Shown: positions 1 through 7,341, counted from the first letter of the stretch. The stretch: DNA of 13,191 bases from CAYNDB01 sp964395915 (GCA_964395915.1 CAYNDB010000072.1:1-13191), one strand, 5' to 3'. A program made the numbers and translations. The notes: generated by a model from the sequence alone, not told the origin.

Positions 1-556
1 TCATGCCGGTCAGATACAGGGGTTTTTCAATCTACCTGTGGATCATCTCTACGCGGCTCCTATTTTGACAGAATATATCAGACGTCAGAACTATAAGAAT
101 CTTGTTGTTTTTTCACCGGACGCAGGTGGTGTGGAACGGGCCAGAGCCTATGCAAAGGTATTAAACACGGGGCTTGGCATTATAGATAAACGTCGTGAAG
201 CAAAAAACGTGGCCCAGGCCATGCATATTATCGGTGATGTCAAAGACCGTGACGTCATGATAGTTGACGATATGGTCGATACAGCCGGTACGTTGACAGA
301 AGCGGTGTCAGCCCTGATGGGCGCCGGGGCCAACTCTGTTTCGGCGTGTTGCGCGCATCCTGTCCTTTCCGGCCCTGCTTTGGAGCGGTTGAAAAAGTCG
401 GAGTTGAAAGAGCTTGTGACGAGTAACAGTATAGCTCTTACCAACGATAAGCTTGGATGCGATAAAATAAAGGTTTTATCCGTAGCGAAACTGCTTGGCG
501 AAGCGATTATAAGGATTCATCAAGAGAGCTCGGTAAGCTCCCTGTTTGAATATTAG
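1..556 (+). CDS. prs: Ribose-phosphate pyrophosphokinase (PRPP synthase), 3' part
   Basis: Makes PRPP from ribose 5-phosphate and ATP in the cytoplasm, feeding nucleotide, histidine and tryptophan synthesis. The open frame runs in from the left edge: bases 2-37 continue it as HAGQIQGFFNLP, the conserved PRPP-synthase segment just before DHLYA, so the start codon lies outside the window. About 185 codons of a family length near 310-320 are present. Visible family landmarks are DKRREAK (flexible-loop region) and the PRPP-binding loop VDDMVDTAGT (about nt 263-292). The protein ends normally at TAG. rplY follows 48 bases later on the same strand, a common bacterial order. Identity is very secure; only the N-terminal part is missing. 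Confidence 0.96.
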   Translation, partial: HAGQIQGFFNLPVDHLYAAPILTEYIRRQNYKNLVVFSPDAGGVERARAYAKVLNTGLGIIDKRREAKNVAQAMHIIGDVKDRDVMIVDDMVDTAGTLTEAVSALMGAGANSVSACCAHPVLSGPALERLKKSELKELVTSNSIALTNDKLGCDKIKVLSVAKLLGEAIIRIHQESSVSSLFEY

Positions 557-604
557 AAACTAAACGTAAGCTTAATATATATAAATGATGGAGATGCATA
601 AGTC

Positions 605-1258
605 ATGAGTGAGATGGTATTGAACGGTTCCATGCGAGAGGTGGGGCGCAAAGGGCCTGCGCGCAAGCTTCGCAGGGAAGGGAAACTTCCGGGGATAGTA
701 TATGGGCTAGGAGACAACGTATCTGTCACTGTCGAGGCTAAAGATGTTCTGAAGATTCTTAAAATGAAAGGCGGGGTGAACAATATCCTGCTGACAAAAT
801 TTGATGGCGATAAGAAGGAACGGCGCGTGATGATTAAGGAGCTTGACTCCCATCCAATGAACGATACGCTTCTCCATATCGATTTTATCGAGATAGATGT
901 GACTAAGCCGATTAGCGTTAGTGTGGAGTTGGAATTCTCAGGCGTTTCTGTCGGCGTGAAGGATAAAGGCGGCAAGATGAATATTTCGATGAGCAAGCTC
1001 CGAGTAGAGTGTATGCCAGTGGATATTCCTACGTCTATTCCTATGGATTTGACAAACCTGGATGTGGGGGATACCTGGCGTGTCGAAGATATCAATATTG
1101 GCTCCAATGTAAAAGTACTTGATGACCTTCAGTCTCAGGTTGTATCGGTGACCATGCCAAAAATTGCTGTGGAAGAGGCTGCGGGTGATGAAGAAGGGGA
1201 AGCTACAGGAGGAGATAGCGCCGCTGGGGATGGCGCCGCAAAAGAAACGAAGTCGTGA
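605..1258 (+). CDS. rplY: 50S ribosomal protein L25, long (general stress protein Ctc/TL5) form
   Basis: Binds 5S rRNA in the large ribosomal subunit. The N-terminal L25 domain (about residues 1-95) has the typical opening with GRKGPARKLRREGKLPGIVYG-like spacing and the HPMNDTLLHIDF segment. The following beta-rich TL5/CTC domain (about 100-185) includes CMPVDIPTSIPMDL and DLNVGD-like features. The last 30 or so residues are a low-complexity acidic Gly/Ala/Glu tail ending in KETKS. At 217 aa it is the long Ctc-type form, not the roughly 95-aa E. coli type. The ATG at 605 is preceded by GGAG at 590-593. It lies between prs and pth, a widely conserved neighbourhood, and probably shares their transcript. 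Confidence 0.95.
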   Translation: MSEMVLNGSMREVGRKGPARKLRREGKLPGIVYGLGDNVSVTVEAKDVLKILKMKGGVNNILLTKFDGDKKERRVMIKELDSHPMNDTLLHIDFIEIDVTKPISVSVELEFSGVSVGVKDKGGKMNISMSKLRVECMPVDIPTSIPMDLTNLDVGDTWRVEDINIGSNVKVLDDLQSQVVSVTMPKIAVEEAAGDEEGEATGGDSAAGDGAAKETKS

Positions 1259-1295
1259 AGCCATGGTTGCCAAGACTTGATAAATCGGTGACAGC

Positions 1296-1841
1296 ATGAA
1301 GCTTATCGCCGGGTTGGGCAATCCGGGTCCTGAATATTTGAATACGCGGCATAACGCAGGTTTTCTCGGCGTCGATTGTTTGTTGTCGCGATACGGCCTG
1401 GAATTCAGGGGGAGAAAGTATCACTCTCCTTTTACAATTGATACTGTAAGAGATATTGAAGTTGCTTTTATTAAACCGAATCTTTATATGAATCTTAGCG
1501 GAAAACCGGTAAAAGCTGCGATGAATGACCTTGGGATTTTGCCTGAATCGCTACTGGTTATCCATGATGATATAGATATCCCGCTTGGAGATGTTCGTTA
1601 TAAAACCGCAGGCGGACATGGCGGGCATAATGGAGTGCGGTCAATTATAGAAGAGTTGGGTTCGCCCGATTTTCACAGAATCAGGATTGGTGTGGGCCGT
1701 CCACCGAAAGGTGTAAGCGGCGCGGATTATGTGCTGGATAGTTTTAATGCTGATGAAGATGAGGCGATAACAGGTTCATTGGAAAAAACGATTGATCTTG
1801 TTGAGAATCATTTTTTAATAAATGGCATCTTAACTGGTTGA
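1296..1841 (+). CDS. pth: Peptidyl-tRNA hydrolase
   Basis: Cleaves peptidyl-tRNA released from stalled ribosomes so that the tRNA can be reused; cytoplasmic and monomeric in the family. The 181-aa protein has the usual length. It shows GLGNPG (6-11), RHNAGF with the catalytic His19, FIKPNLYMNLSG (59-69) with Asn66, HDDIDIPLG (90-98) with the conserved Asp91, and GGHNGVRSI with Asn112. These are the equivalents of E. coli Asn10, His20, Asn68, Asp93 and Asn114. Only 37 bases separate it from rplY, and the ribosome-binding site is weak (GGTGACAGC), which suggests translation as part of the upstream operon. No defects seen. Confidence 0.96.
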   Translation: MKLIAGLGNPGPEYLNTRHNAGFLGVDCLLSRYGLEFRGRKYHSPFTIDTVRDIEVAFIKPNLYMNLSGKPVKAAMNDLGILPESLLVIHDDIDIPLGDVRYKTAGGHGGHNGVRSIIEELGSPDFHRIRIGVGRPPKGVSGADYVLDSFNADEDEAITGSLEKTIDLVENHFLINGILTG

Positions 1842-1897
1842 TATTTATTATTGTTCTAACTAAGCGGTAAAATAAGCTTCGACTGAAAGGAAGAGCT

Positions 1898-3877
1898 ATG
1901 AGTTATCTGGTAGTGTTGGCGCCTATTTTTGGCGCGGCTGGGCTGTATTTTGCGTACATGTTGTATTCCACCATCGTTAAGCAGTCTGATGGCAATGAGA
2001 AAATGCAGGAAATCGCGGAAATGATCCACGACGGGGCCATGGTATTCCTGAAACGTGAATACATGATTTTGTCTGTTTTTGTTGCCATCGTATCCCTGCT
2101 GTTACTTTCCTTTATATCCGGGTATACGGCGCTAGCTTTCCTTTTCGGAGCTATATGTTCCATGCTGGCTGGCTTTATCGGCATGAAGGGAGCCACGAGG
2201 GCAAACGTGCGCACATCTGAAGCCGCCAAGGAGCATGGCGAAGACGCGGCGTTGCAAACGGCGTTTTCCGGCGGGGCGATAATGGGCATGTCGGTCGCAA
2301 GTCTTGGGCTTATTGGCATTTCCGCTTTTTATATCGCATATGTGATGATGGGCGCAGGCGCGGTTACAAACTTGGCCGGGTTTGCGATGGGCGCGTCGTC
2401 TATAGCTCTATTCGCCCGTATTGGCGGAGGAATATATACAAAATCAGCCGACGTCGGGTCTGACCTTGTCGGTAAAATTGAAGCCGGCATTCCGGAAGAT
2501 GATCCTCGAAATCCAGGTGTTATCGCTGACAACGTGGGAGACTGCGTGGGAGATACGGCTGGCTTGGGGGCCGATATATTTGAGTCGTATGTAGGATCGG
2601 TTATCGCTACAATTACTATTGGCGCCGCTATGGGAGCCATGTCGGTCCAGTATATGACTTTGCCGATAATAGTAATCATGATAGGGCTTATAGCTTCTGT
2701 TCTTGGAATCAACTCCATGAAGAAAATGAAGGGGTTTGACCCTGCCGCAGTGCTTCGTTACACAGCTTTCATCTCCGCAGGCGTTATGCTTGCCGCATCG
2801 CTTGTCGTGATATTGATTATGGGCATCGGTATTAAAGTATGGTTTGCTCTTGCATTGGGATGTTTTGCCGGTATAGCGATAGGCTTGATAACGGAATATT
2901 ACACTGGCATGTTCCGCCCTGTAAGAAAACTGGCTGAATCAACAAAGACCGGCGCCGCGACGCTTATAATTTCAGGTTTCGCGCTTGCCTTGGAGTCTGT
3001 CGCCGGTCCGGTTCTGGTGATAGCGATAGCAACATATTTCGCCAACGATTTTGCCGGATTGTACGGCATCGGGCTGGCTGCGGTTGGCATGCTTTCGACT
3101 GTTGGTATAACAATGTCCGTGGACGCATATGGCCCTATAGCGGACAATGCCGGCGGTATATCGGAAATGGCTGGGCTTGGGCCTGAAACTCGCAAGATCA
3201 CAGACGGTCTTGACGCGATAGGAAACACTACGGCGGCCATCGGCAAGGGTTTCGCCATAGGCTCTGCGGCCATGACTGCGCTCGCGCTGTTTGCCGCGTA
3301 TACTCAGGCCGTCGGGCTTGAAAGCATCAACCTTGTCGACGCCAAAGTTGTTATCGGCTTGTTTATCGGCGGAGCGCTTACCTTCCTTATAGCGTCTTTC
3401 ACCATGAAGTCCGTCGGCAAGGCGGCCATGCAGATGGTGGAGGAGATACGTCGCCAATTCCGGGAGATTCCAGGGCTTATGGAAGGCACGGGCAAACCTG
3501 ATTCCGCGACATGCGTTGACATTGCGACAACCGCGTCACTGAAAGAAATGATACTTCCTGGCGTGGTGGCGGTTATAGCTCCTGTGATAACGGGACTGCT
3601 GTTAGGCCCGGAAGGGCTTGGAGGCATGTTGGCCGGAGCTACCGTGACAGGCGTTATGCTGGCCCTGTTGATGGCCAATGGCGGCGGCGCCTGGGATAAC
3701 GCCAAGAAATATATTGAGGCTGGCAATCTTGGAGGTAAAGGTTCCGACGCTCATAAGGCGGCTATTATAGGCGATACTGTTGGAGATCCTTTCAAGGACA
3801 CTTCCGGTCCGGCTATGAACATACTTATCAAGCTTATGTCGATCATTTCGCTTGTTATCGCGCCGTTGCTGGTATAG
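1898..3877 (+). CDS. hppA: Membrane-bound ion-pumping pyrophosphatase, K+-dependent type
   Basis: Integral membrane pump that couples hydrolysis of pyrophosphate to export of H+ or Na+. At 659 aa it has about 16 hydrophobic segments, as expected. Substrate-site motifs in order are GGGIYTKSADVGSDLVGK (176-193), DNVGDCVGDTAG (211-222), YGPIADNAGG (411-420), GNTTAAIGKG (442-451), NGGGAWDNAKKYIE (594-607) and IGDTVGDPFKDTSGP (624-638). Ala446 and Gly449 stand where K+-independent enzymes carry Lys and Thr, so this belongs to the K+-requiring branch. That branch contains both Na+ and H+ pumps; Glu229 in GADIFES is present, but I cannot decide the ion from it alone. The start is supported by AAGGAAG at 1887-1893. 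It lies 56 bases after pth and may be cotranscribed or separately started. Confidence 0.96.
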   Translation: MSYLVVLAPIFGAAGLYFAYMLYSTIVKQSDGNEKMQEIAEMIHDGAMVFLKREYMILSVFVAIVSLLLLSFISGYTALAFLFGAICSMLAGFIGMKGATRANVRTSEAAKEHGEDAALQTAFSGGAIMGMSVASLGLIGISAFYIAYVMMGAGAVTNLAGFAMGASSIALFARIGGGIYTKSADVGSDLVGKIEAGIPEDDPRNPGVIADNVGDCVGDTAGLGADIFESYVGSVIATITIGAAMGAMSVQYMTLPIIVIMIGLIASVLGINSMKKMKGFDPAAVLRYTAFISAGVMLAASLVVILIMGIGIKVWFALALGCFAGIAIGLITEYYTGMFRPVRKLAESTKTGAATLIISGFALALESVAGPVLVIAIATYFANDFAGLYGIGLAAVGMLSTVGITMSVDAYGPIADNAGGISEMAGLGPETRKITDGLDAIGNTTAAIGKGFAIGSAAMTALALFAAYTQAVGLESINLVDAKVVIGLFIGGALTFLIASFTMKSVGKAAMQMVEEIRRQFREIPGLMEGTGKPDSATCVDIATTASLKEMILPGVVAVIAPVITGLLLGPEGLGGMLAGATVTGVMLALLMANGGGAWDNAKKYIEAGNLGGKGSDAHKAAIIGDTVGDPFKDTSGPAMNILIKLMSIISLVIAPLLV

Positions 3878-3890
3878 CGATAACAGGCGA
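3848..3890 (+). repeat. 14-bp hairpin spanning the hppA stop codon
   Basis: The arm at 3848-3861 (TCGCTTGTTATCGC) pairs with 3877-3890 (GCGATAACAGGCGA): 13 Watson-Crick pairs plus one G-U pair, with a 15-base loop holding the last codons and most of the TAG. No T-run follows, so it is not a textbook intrinsic terminator. It may be a 3' transcript end or stability structure, or a Rho-dependent end. Confidence 0.6.
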
Positions 3891-4049
3891 CTTACGACTC
3901 ATAAACGTATGGGAATTATTGGGCATCGGGCGCAAGGAAACCGTTGTTTAAGGGGGAGGCTTTCCTCATAAATCAATCCACCCTTTGCCTGATAATTTCT
4001 GTTACCTTACTGGTACGACAGCTCCTGGAGAACGCGTGAGTAAAGTTTT

Positions 4050-4583
4050 TTAGTTCCAAAGGAAAAATCCCAGTTTTTTTGAAACCGAACCATCATGATC
4101 CACAACCTCTAGCCCAATTCGTGCGCTCTTTTTATCCGTTTGCTTTAATATGCTTTTGACCACACATTTAGAGTTAATAAGAATTTCTCCAAGCCCTTTG
4201 GGAATGGAGAAACATGCGTAAACAAATTTTCCCTCTTCCAGCTCTAAATGATTTATCACTTCCAGAGGGGCGCTAACCCCCAACCCCGATTCACTCACAT
4301 CGACCACTTTTGTTTTCAAGGAGCCTCGAGTTTTCTTATCTTCAACAGGCTTTAAGCTTAATTTGCAAGCAATGTCCACATCCCTGCGGTAATGTCTTCT
4401 CACATTCGGCTTTATGACAAAGGTCTTTTTGCATTTGCCGCAGATGACTTTTACGCGGCGGTTAATCCGCTCATTCTCCGTGACCACACTCTCCAGTCCG
4501 CACGAAGGGCATTGGAGCGTTAGAGAAGGTGAAGGGAAATAAAAAATAACTGGCATATCCGCCGATTTATTTTTTTTTGTCAT
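4050..4583 (-). CDS. Zinc-ribbon plus PilZ domain protein
   Basis: Predicted cytoplasmic cyclic-di-GMP-binding protein of 177 aa. An N-terminal zinc-ribbon-like finger has CPSC (25-28) and CGKC (48-51), resembling the short CxxC fingers at the N-termini of many deltaproteobacterial proteins. A PilZ domain follows: the arginine motif RRHYRR (62-67, giving two overlapping RxxxR) and DVSESG (95-100, DxSxxG), the two c-di-GMP contact motifs, are both intact. The start could be GTG 4586 or ATG 4583; I chose ATG because neither has a strong Shine-Dalgarno. The pilin gene lies upstream on the same strand but 183 bases away with a promoter between, so they are neighbours more than an operon. The output partner is unknown. 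Confidence 0.85.
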   Translation of the reverse strand: MTKKNKSADMPVIFYFPSPSLTLQCPSCGLESVVTENERINRRVKVICGKCKKTFVIKPNVRRHYRRDVDIACKLSLKPVEDKKTRGSLKTKVVDVSESGLGVSAPLEVINHLELEEGKFVYACFSIPKGLGEILINSKCVVKSILKQTDKKSARIGLEVVDHDGSVSKKLGFFLWN

Positions 4584-4657
4584 CACTCGAAAAGATATAA
4601 ATCCATGAACAATACAAGCTTATCTAGATGTTTTGTACTTTTTGACTTGTTTTTCTA

Positions 4658-4687
4658 ATTATAGACATAAAACCTAGGCAGGCTCAA
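4658..4687 (-). promoter_or_regulatory. Candidate sigma-70 promoter of the PilZ gene
   Basis: On the minus strand TTGAGC (4687-4682) is followed after 18 bases by a perfect TATAAT (4663-4658). Transcription would start near 4651, leaving a leader of about 68 bases. The rest of the 4587-4766 gap is AT-rich with nothing else recognised. Confidence 0.5.
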
Positions 4688-4766
4688 TAATACCTTTACA
4701 CATATATTGAGGGAACTTGAACGCAAATCGACTTCGAACCTGGGCAGGGGCTATAGCGCGATCAGG

Positions 4767-5159
4767 CTAGCTTGCTGGCCACTTGCCGGAAACTTTGGTT
4801 ACAGCGCAAGGGCTTTCGGATGTTTCTTCGGTCAATGAGAAAAAGAAATCATTATCATCAACAGAGAAAAAACATTCATTAGAGGTTGACGCTCCTGGCG
4901 CAATGGTGATTCCGGAAGAGACAATGGAGTCGTTTAACAGATTGCAAGTTTCAATTGGGGAGGGAGGAGTTTCTTTTGTCTGTACGGCCGTGTAGTTTAC
5001 AGAACATGCGGAAGCGGCGGCGCCAAACACACCATCCGCGGCGGCGCGCCTTGCCTCAACCTGAAGGTCAAAATATTTTGGCGCGGCCACAACGCCAAGT
5101 ATACCAAGGATAAGTATCACCATGATAAGCTCGATCAGGGTGAAGCCGTCTTTTTGCAT
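4767..5159 (-). CDS. Type IV prepilin / MSHA-like pilin
   Basis: Predicted pilin or pseudopilin subunit of 130 aa. MQKDG|FTLIELIMV is a type III leader: prepilin peptidase would cut after Gly5 and methylate Phe6; Glu10 is the conserved Glu5 of the mature chain. The hydrophobic helix runs to AAPKYFDL, wording typical of MshA-type pilins. The C-terminal part has four cysteines (52, 72, 96, 118) that could form disulfides. I start at ATG 5159 because it gives the usual short leader; the frame stays open to a TTG at 5180, which has no ribosome-binding site. No assembly genes (ATPase, platform, prepilin peptidase) are in view, so the machine must be encoded elsewhere. Confidence 0.88.
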   Translation of the reverse strand: MQKDGFTLIELIMVILILGILGVVAAPKYFDLQVEARRAAADGVFGAAASACSVNYTAVQTKETPPSPIETCNLLNDSIVSSGITIAPGASTSNECFFSVDDNDFFFSLTEETSESPCAVTKVSGKWPAS

Positions 5160-5230
5160 GTTTGTTTTCTTTTTGTCCAATGTGGCGGCAGTTTAACACA
5201 AAAGTAATAAATTGGCGCGTAAAAGTTTGA

Positions 5231-5252
5231 GTAAACATACTGAATAGTTTAC
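5231..5252. promoter_or_regulatory. Dyad overlapping the pilin promoter
   Basis: GTAAAC, 10 bases, GTTTAC: a perfect 6-bp inverted repeat 72 bases upstream of the pilin ATG. It covers the candidate -10 of the pilin promoter, a position suited to a repressor. No regulator can be named. Confidence 0.35.
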
Positions 5253-5274
5253 ATTTCAGTGAGATACATAACAA
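5246..5274 (-). promoter_or_regulatory. Candidate promoter of the pilin gene
   Basis: On the minus strand TTGTTA (5274-5269), a 17-base spacer, and TAAACT (5251-5246). Each hexamer matches sigma-70 consensus at four of six positions, so this is only moderately convincing. Confidence 0.35.
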
Positions 5275-5337
5275 GCGCGTCACTTTTCATAATTTATCCC
5301 ACTGGGCGGCAAACAGAGGGGGTTTTATGTCTATGGC

Positions 5338-5742
5338 TTATTCGTCTGCAATGGAAAGGGTGGCGTTCTCTTTTTTCGCTACAGCCTCTTTGGCCCGTTT
5401 ACGAATCGTGGTTAATTTGTCCAGATATTCATTTCCCCACTCCTGCAACACCTTAAGCATGGGGGTGAGTGTCCGTCCAAATTCTGTCATGGAATATTCA
5501 ACCTTGGGAGGAATTTCCGCGAAAATTTTTCTATGTATAATTTGATCGGCTTCCAATTCTCGCAGTTGTTTTGTCAGCATTCTTTGCGTAACACCGGGAA
5601 GCAGGCGTTTGAGCTCATTGAAACGTCTGGCGCCACCCTGTAGATGAAAAAGGATGTGCGCTTTCCATTTCCCCCCTATAACATCTGTCGCGACTTCAAT
5701 AGGGCATATAAAACCACCGCCAGCATCTTTTTCAGGGCTCAT
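5338..5742 (-). CDS. HxlR-family winged-helix transcriptional regulator
   Basis: Small DNA-binding regulator (134 aa). The family core is clear: CPIEVATDVIGGKWKAHIL (13-31), the winged helix with RRFNELKRLLPGVTQRMLTKQLRELE (39-64), and the wing and dimer region ending EYSMTEFGRTLTPML (82-96). Cys13 in the CPIE motif is the residue used for thiol sensing in characterised family members such as YodB and HypR. The frame is open to GTG 5781, but ATG 5742 has GGAG 8 bases upstream and gives the normal family N-terminus, so I chose it. It is divergent from a nitroreductase, the same arrangement as HypR/HypO in Bacillus, so control of that gene in response to electrophiles or oxidants is a reasonable inference. 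Confidence 0.9.
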   Translation of the reverse strand: MSPEKDAGGGFICPIEVATDVIGGKWKAHILFHLQGGARRFNELKRLLPGVTQRMLTKQLRELEADQIIHRKIFAEIPPKVEYSMTEFGRTLTPMLKVLQEWGNEYLDKLTTIRKRAKEAVAKKENATLSIADE

Positions 5743-5779
5743 AATCGGGCTCCAGTCTCTAGGTGGTATACAAAGTGTC

Positions 5780-5788
5780 ACTATATCA
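5780..5788 (-). promoter_or_regulatory. Extended -10 promoter element of the HxlR gene
   Basis: On the minus strand TGATATAGT fits the extended -10 pattern TGnTATAnT, placed about 38 bases before the ATG at 5742. No good -35 is visible, as is usual for extended -10 promoters. Its TG falls within the adjacent palindrome. Confidence 0.45.
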
Positions 5789-5798
5789 CATTAATGTG
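5787..5798. promoter_or_regulatory. Candidate HxlR operator, perfect 12-bp palindrome
   Basis: CACATTAATGTG is a perfect palindrome in the 133-base gap between the divergent regulator and nitroreductase genes. It overlaps the regulator's extended -10 and lies 77 bases upstream of the nitroreductase ATG. A weak nitroreductase promoter (TTACTA 5804-5809, 17 bases, TATTCT 5827-5832) would start just next to it. The position fits both autoregulation and control of the nitroreductase. Confidence 0.5.
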
Positions 5799-5875
5799 CG
5801 TACTTACTATTTGGTTCTTAATAGCATATTCTTTTCTTTCCATTAATTTACTGAACAGGACTGGAGAGAAAACAT

Positions 5876-6478
5876 ATGAATACAGATGACGCAATTAAAA
5901 GTCGACGGGCAATAAAACACTTTGATCCTGAACACCGAATGCCTGAAGAAGATATAACGACATTATTTTCACTGGCTGTTTTATCTCCTACGGCATTTAA
6001 CATTCAGAACTGGCGTTTTGTTGTCGTCCGCGACCCTGAGCTAAGACAAAAAATACGCGCTGTCTCATGGAACCAGGCGCAGGTTACCGAGGCTTCTCTA
6101 TTTATTGTCCTTTGCGCTGATTTAAAGGCATGGGAAAAACAGCCCGTTCGTTATTGGAAAAACGCGGACAAAAAAGTTCAGGATTTTATGGCGTCCGCCA
6201 TTGACGGTTATTATCGTGGCAAAGATCAGGTTCAGCGCGATGAGGCGATGAGATCATGCGGGATTGCCGCTCAAACTTTAATGTTGGCGACAAAATCATT
6301 AGGATATGATTCCTGCCCGATGGTCGGCTTTGACTTTGACGAAGTCGCCAAACTTATTAATCTTCCTGAAGACCATGTCATAGCAATGTTTATAGCCATT
6401 GGCAAAGGAACCAAGGACGCCTGGCCCAGGCCAGGGCAATTAAGTCTGGATGAGGTTGTAATATCTGACAGTTTTTGA
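5876..6478 (+). CDS. Nitroreductase-family FMN oxidoreductase
   Basis: Predicted cytoplasmic flavoenzyme that reduces quinones, nitro-compounds or similar electrophiles with NAD(P)H. The 200-aa protein has the FMN-phosphate contact SRRAIKHF (9-16), the SPTAFNIQNWRF segment (37-48), GIAAQTLMLATKSLGYDSCPM (129-149), AIGKG (174-178) and the terminal RPGQLSLDEVV. These are standard for the family, whose members are usually 180-220 aa. GGAGAG at 5863-5868 sits 7 bases before the ATG. It is transcribed away from the HxlR regulator across the palindrome, which makes it the likely regulatory target. The natural substrate cannot be read from the sequence. Confidence 0.93.
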   Translation: MNTDDAIKSRRAIKHFDPEHRMPEEDITTLFSLAVLSPTAFNIQNWRFVVVRDPELRQKIRAVSWNQAQVTEASLFIVLCADLKAWEKQPVRYWKNADKKVQDFMASAIDGYYRGKDQVQRDEAMRSCGIAAQTLMLATKSLGYDSCPMVGFDFDEVAKLINLPEDHVIAMFIAIGKGTKDAWPRPGQLSLDEVVISDSF

Positions 6479-6508
6479 AGACCAGACTTCTAAAGAAAAA
6501 ATTGTCGA

Positions 6509-6560
6509 CTAACCAGAGTCAAGCAGACAGTAAAAACGCTGTCGCTTGCGCTCTTGTTAG
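6509..6560. repeat. Imperfect inverted repeat between nitroreductase and pirin genes
   Basis: Arms of 22 bases, starting CTAAC (6509-6513) and ending GTTAG (6556-6560). The left arm CTAACCAGAGTCAAGCAGACAG compares with the reverse complement of the right arm, CTAACAAGAGCGCAAGCGACAG. Paired blocks are CTAAC, AGAG, CAAGC and GACAG, separated by small internal loops, around an 8-base loop. It could be a leader or attenuator hairpin before the pirin gene, or a small mobile repeat. On the minus strand a T-run follows 7 bases after it. Confidence 0.5.
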
Positions 6561-6594
6561 CTATCTGTAATTGAAACGAAAGGAAAAGAAGTAG

Positions 6595-7341
6595 ATGATG
6601 AAAAAACACAAAAAAATAAATGCTGAAGACCTTCATTATTTGGAGGCCAGTGATATGCATCCGGCGAATACATATTTTCATTTTTCGTTTGCCGATTATT
6701 ACGATTCCAAAAATATGAATTTCGGAGTTTTAAGAGTCGTAAATGACGATAATGTAAAGCCTCATAGCGGCTTCGGCACCCATCCCCACCGTGATATGGA
6801 GATTTTCAGTTATGTAGTTTCCGGTAAGCTTACACATCGTGACAGCGCCGGTAGCCATGAAATTCTTGGTCGTGGGCACGTGCAGTGCATTTCAGCCGGG
6901 TCGGGTGTGACGCATTCTGAGTTGAATGAGCAGGATGACTGGTGCCGTTTTCTTCAAATATGGATTTTACCGGAGGCAAAAAATCTGCCTGTCAGATATG
7001 ATCTTAATAAATTTTCTTTTGAAGACAGAAACAATAAATTATTACAAATTATTTCCAGTTCAAAAAACAAAGACCTTGCGCCGCTGTATATTTGCCAGGA
7101 TATAAATGTCTATGTATCTGAGTTAACAGAAAAAGATAAAAGTATATCTTTCGTTTTAAATGAAGGTCGTCAGGCATATATTTTCTGTTTTGAAGGAAGT
7201 ATAAATATCGATCAATATCCTTCTTTGAAAGAACGTGATTCATTGAAGGCATATGGTCCGGCCAACATGGAGTTTACACTTGCTTCTGATAACGCGCACT
7301 TCATCATTATTGAGATGCGGGAGGATAAATCAGAGCAGTAA
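6595..7341 (+). CDS. Pirin-family protein (YhhW-type, possible quercetinase)
   Basis: Bicupin metal-binding protein, 248 aa; bacterial homologues such as YhhW show quercetin 2,3-dioxygenase activity in vitro, though physiological roles are often unclear. The N-terminal cupin carries GFGTHPHRDMEIFSYV (59-74), giving His63 and His65, and GSGVTHSELN (102-111), giving His107 and Glu109: the complete 3-His/1-Glu metal set. The C-terminal cupin (about 165-243) lacks such ligands, as is usual. Two ATGs open the gene (6595 and 6598), with AAGGA near 6580-6584. It follows the nitroreductase after 116 bases holding an inverted repeat. The neighbours suggest a role in oxidative or electrophile stress, which is inference. 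Confidence 0.93.
   Translation: MMKKHKKINAEDLHYLEASDMHPANTYFHFSFADYYDSKNMNFGVLRVVNDDNVKPHSGFGTHPHRDMEIFSYVVSGKLTHRDSAGSHEILGRGHVQCISAGSGVTHSELNEQDDWCRFLQIWILPEAKNLPVRYDLNKFSFEDRNNKLLQIISSSKNKDLAPLYICQDINVYVSELTEKDKSISFVLNEGRQAYIFCFEGSINIDQYPSLKERDSLKAYGPANMEFTLASDNAHFIIIEMREDKSEQ

Noticed and set aside
1818..1850. AT-rich inverted repeat AATAAAT/ATTTATT at the end of pth.
   Set aside because: Only A-T pairs over a 19-base loop; expected by chance in AT-rich intergenic DNA.
2972..3457. Long antisense reading frames within hppA (also 1903-2718 and 3304-3726).
   Set aside because: Shadows caused by codon bias of a GC-richer membrane protein gene; the hppA frame has every family motif.
3950..3975. 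Possible terminator GAGG-CTTT-CCTC between hppA and the PilZ gene.
   Set aside because: Only a 4-bp stem without a following T-run; not convincing for either strand.
5259..5545. Short plus-strand reading frames opposite the HxlR gene.
   Set aside because: They overlap a clear HxlR gene on the other strand, have no family features, and lack ribosome-binding sites.
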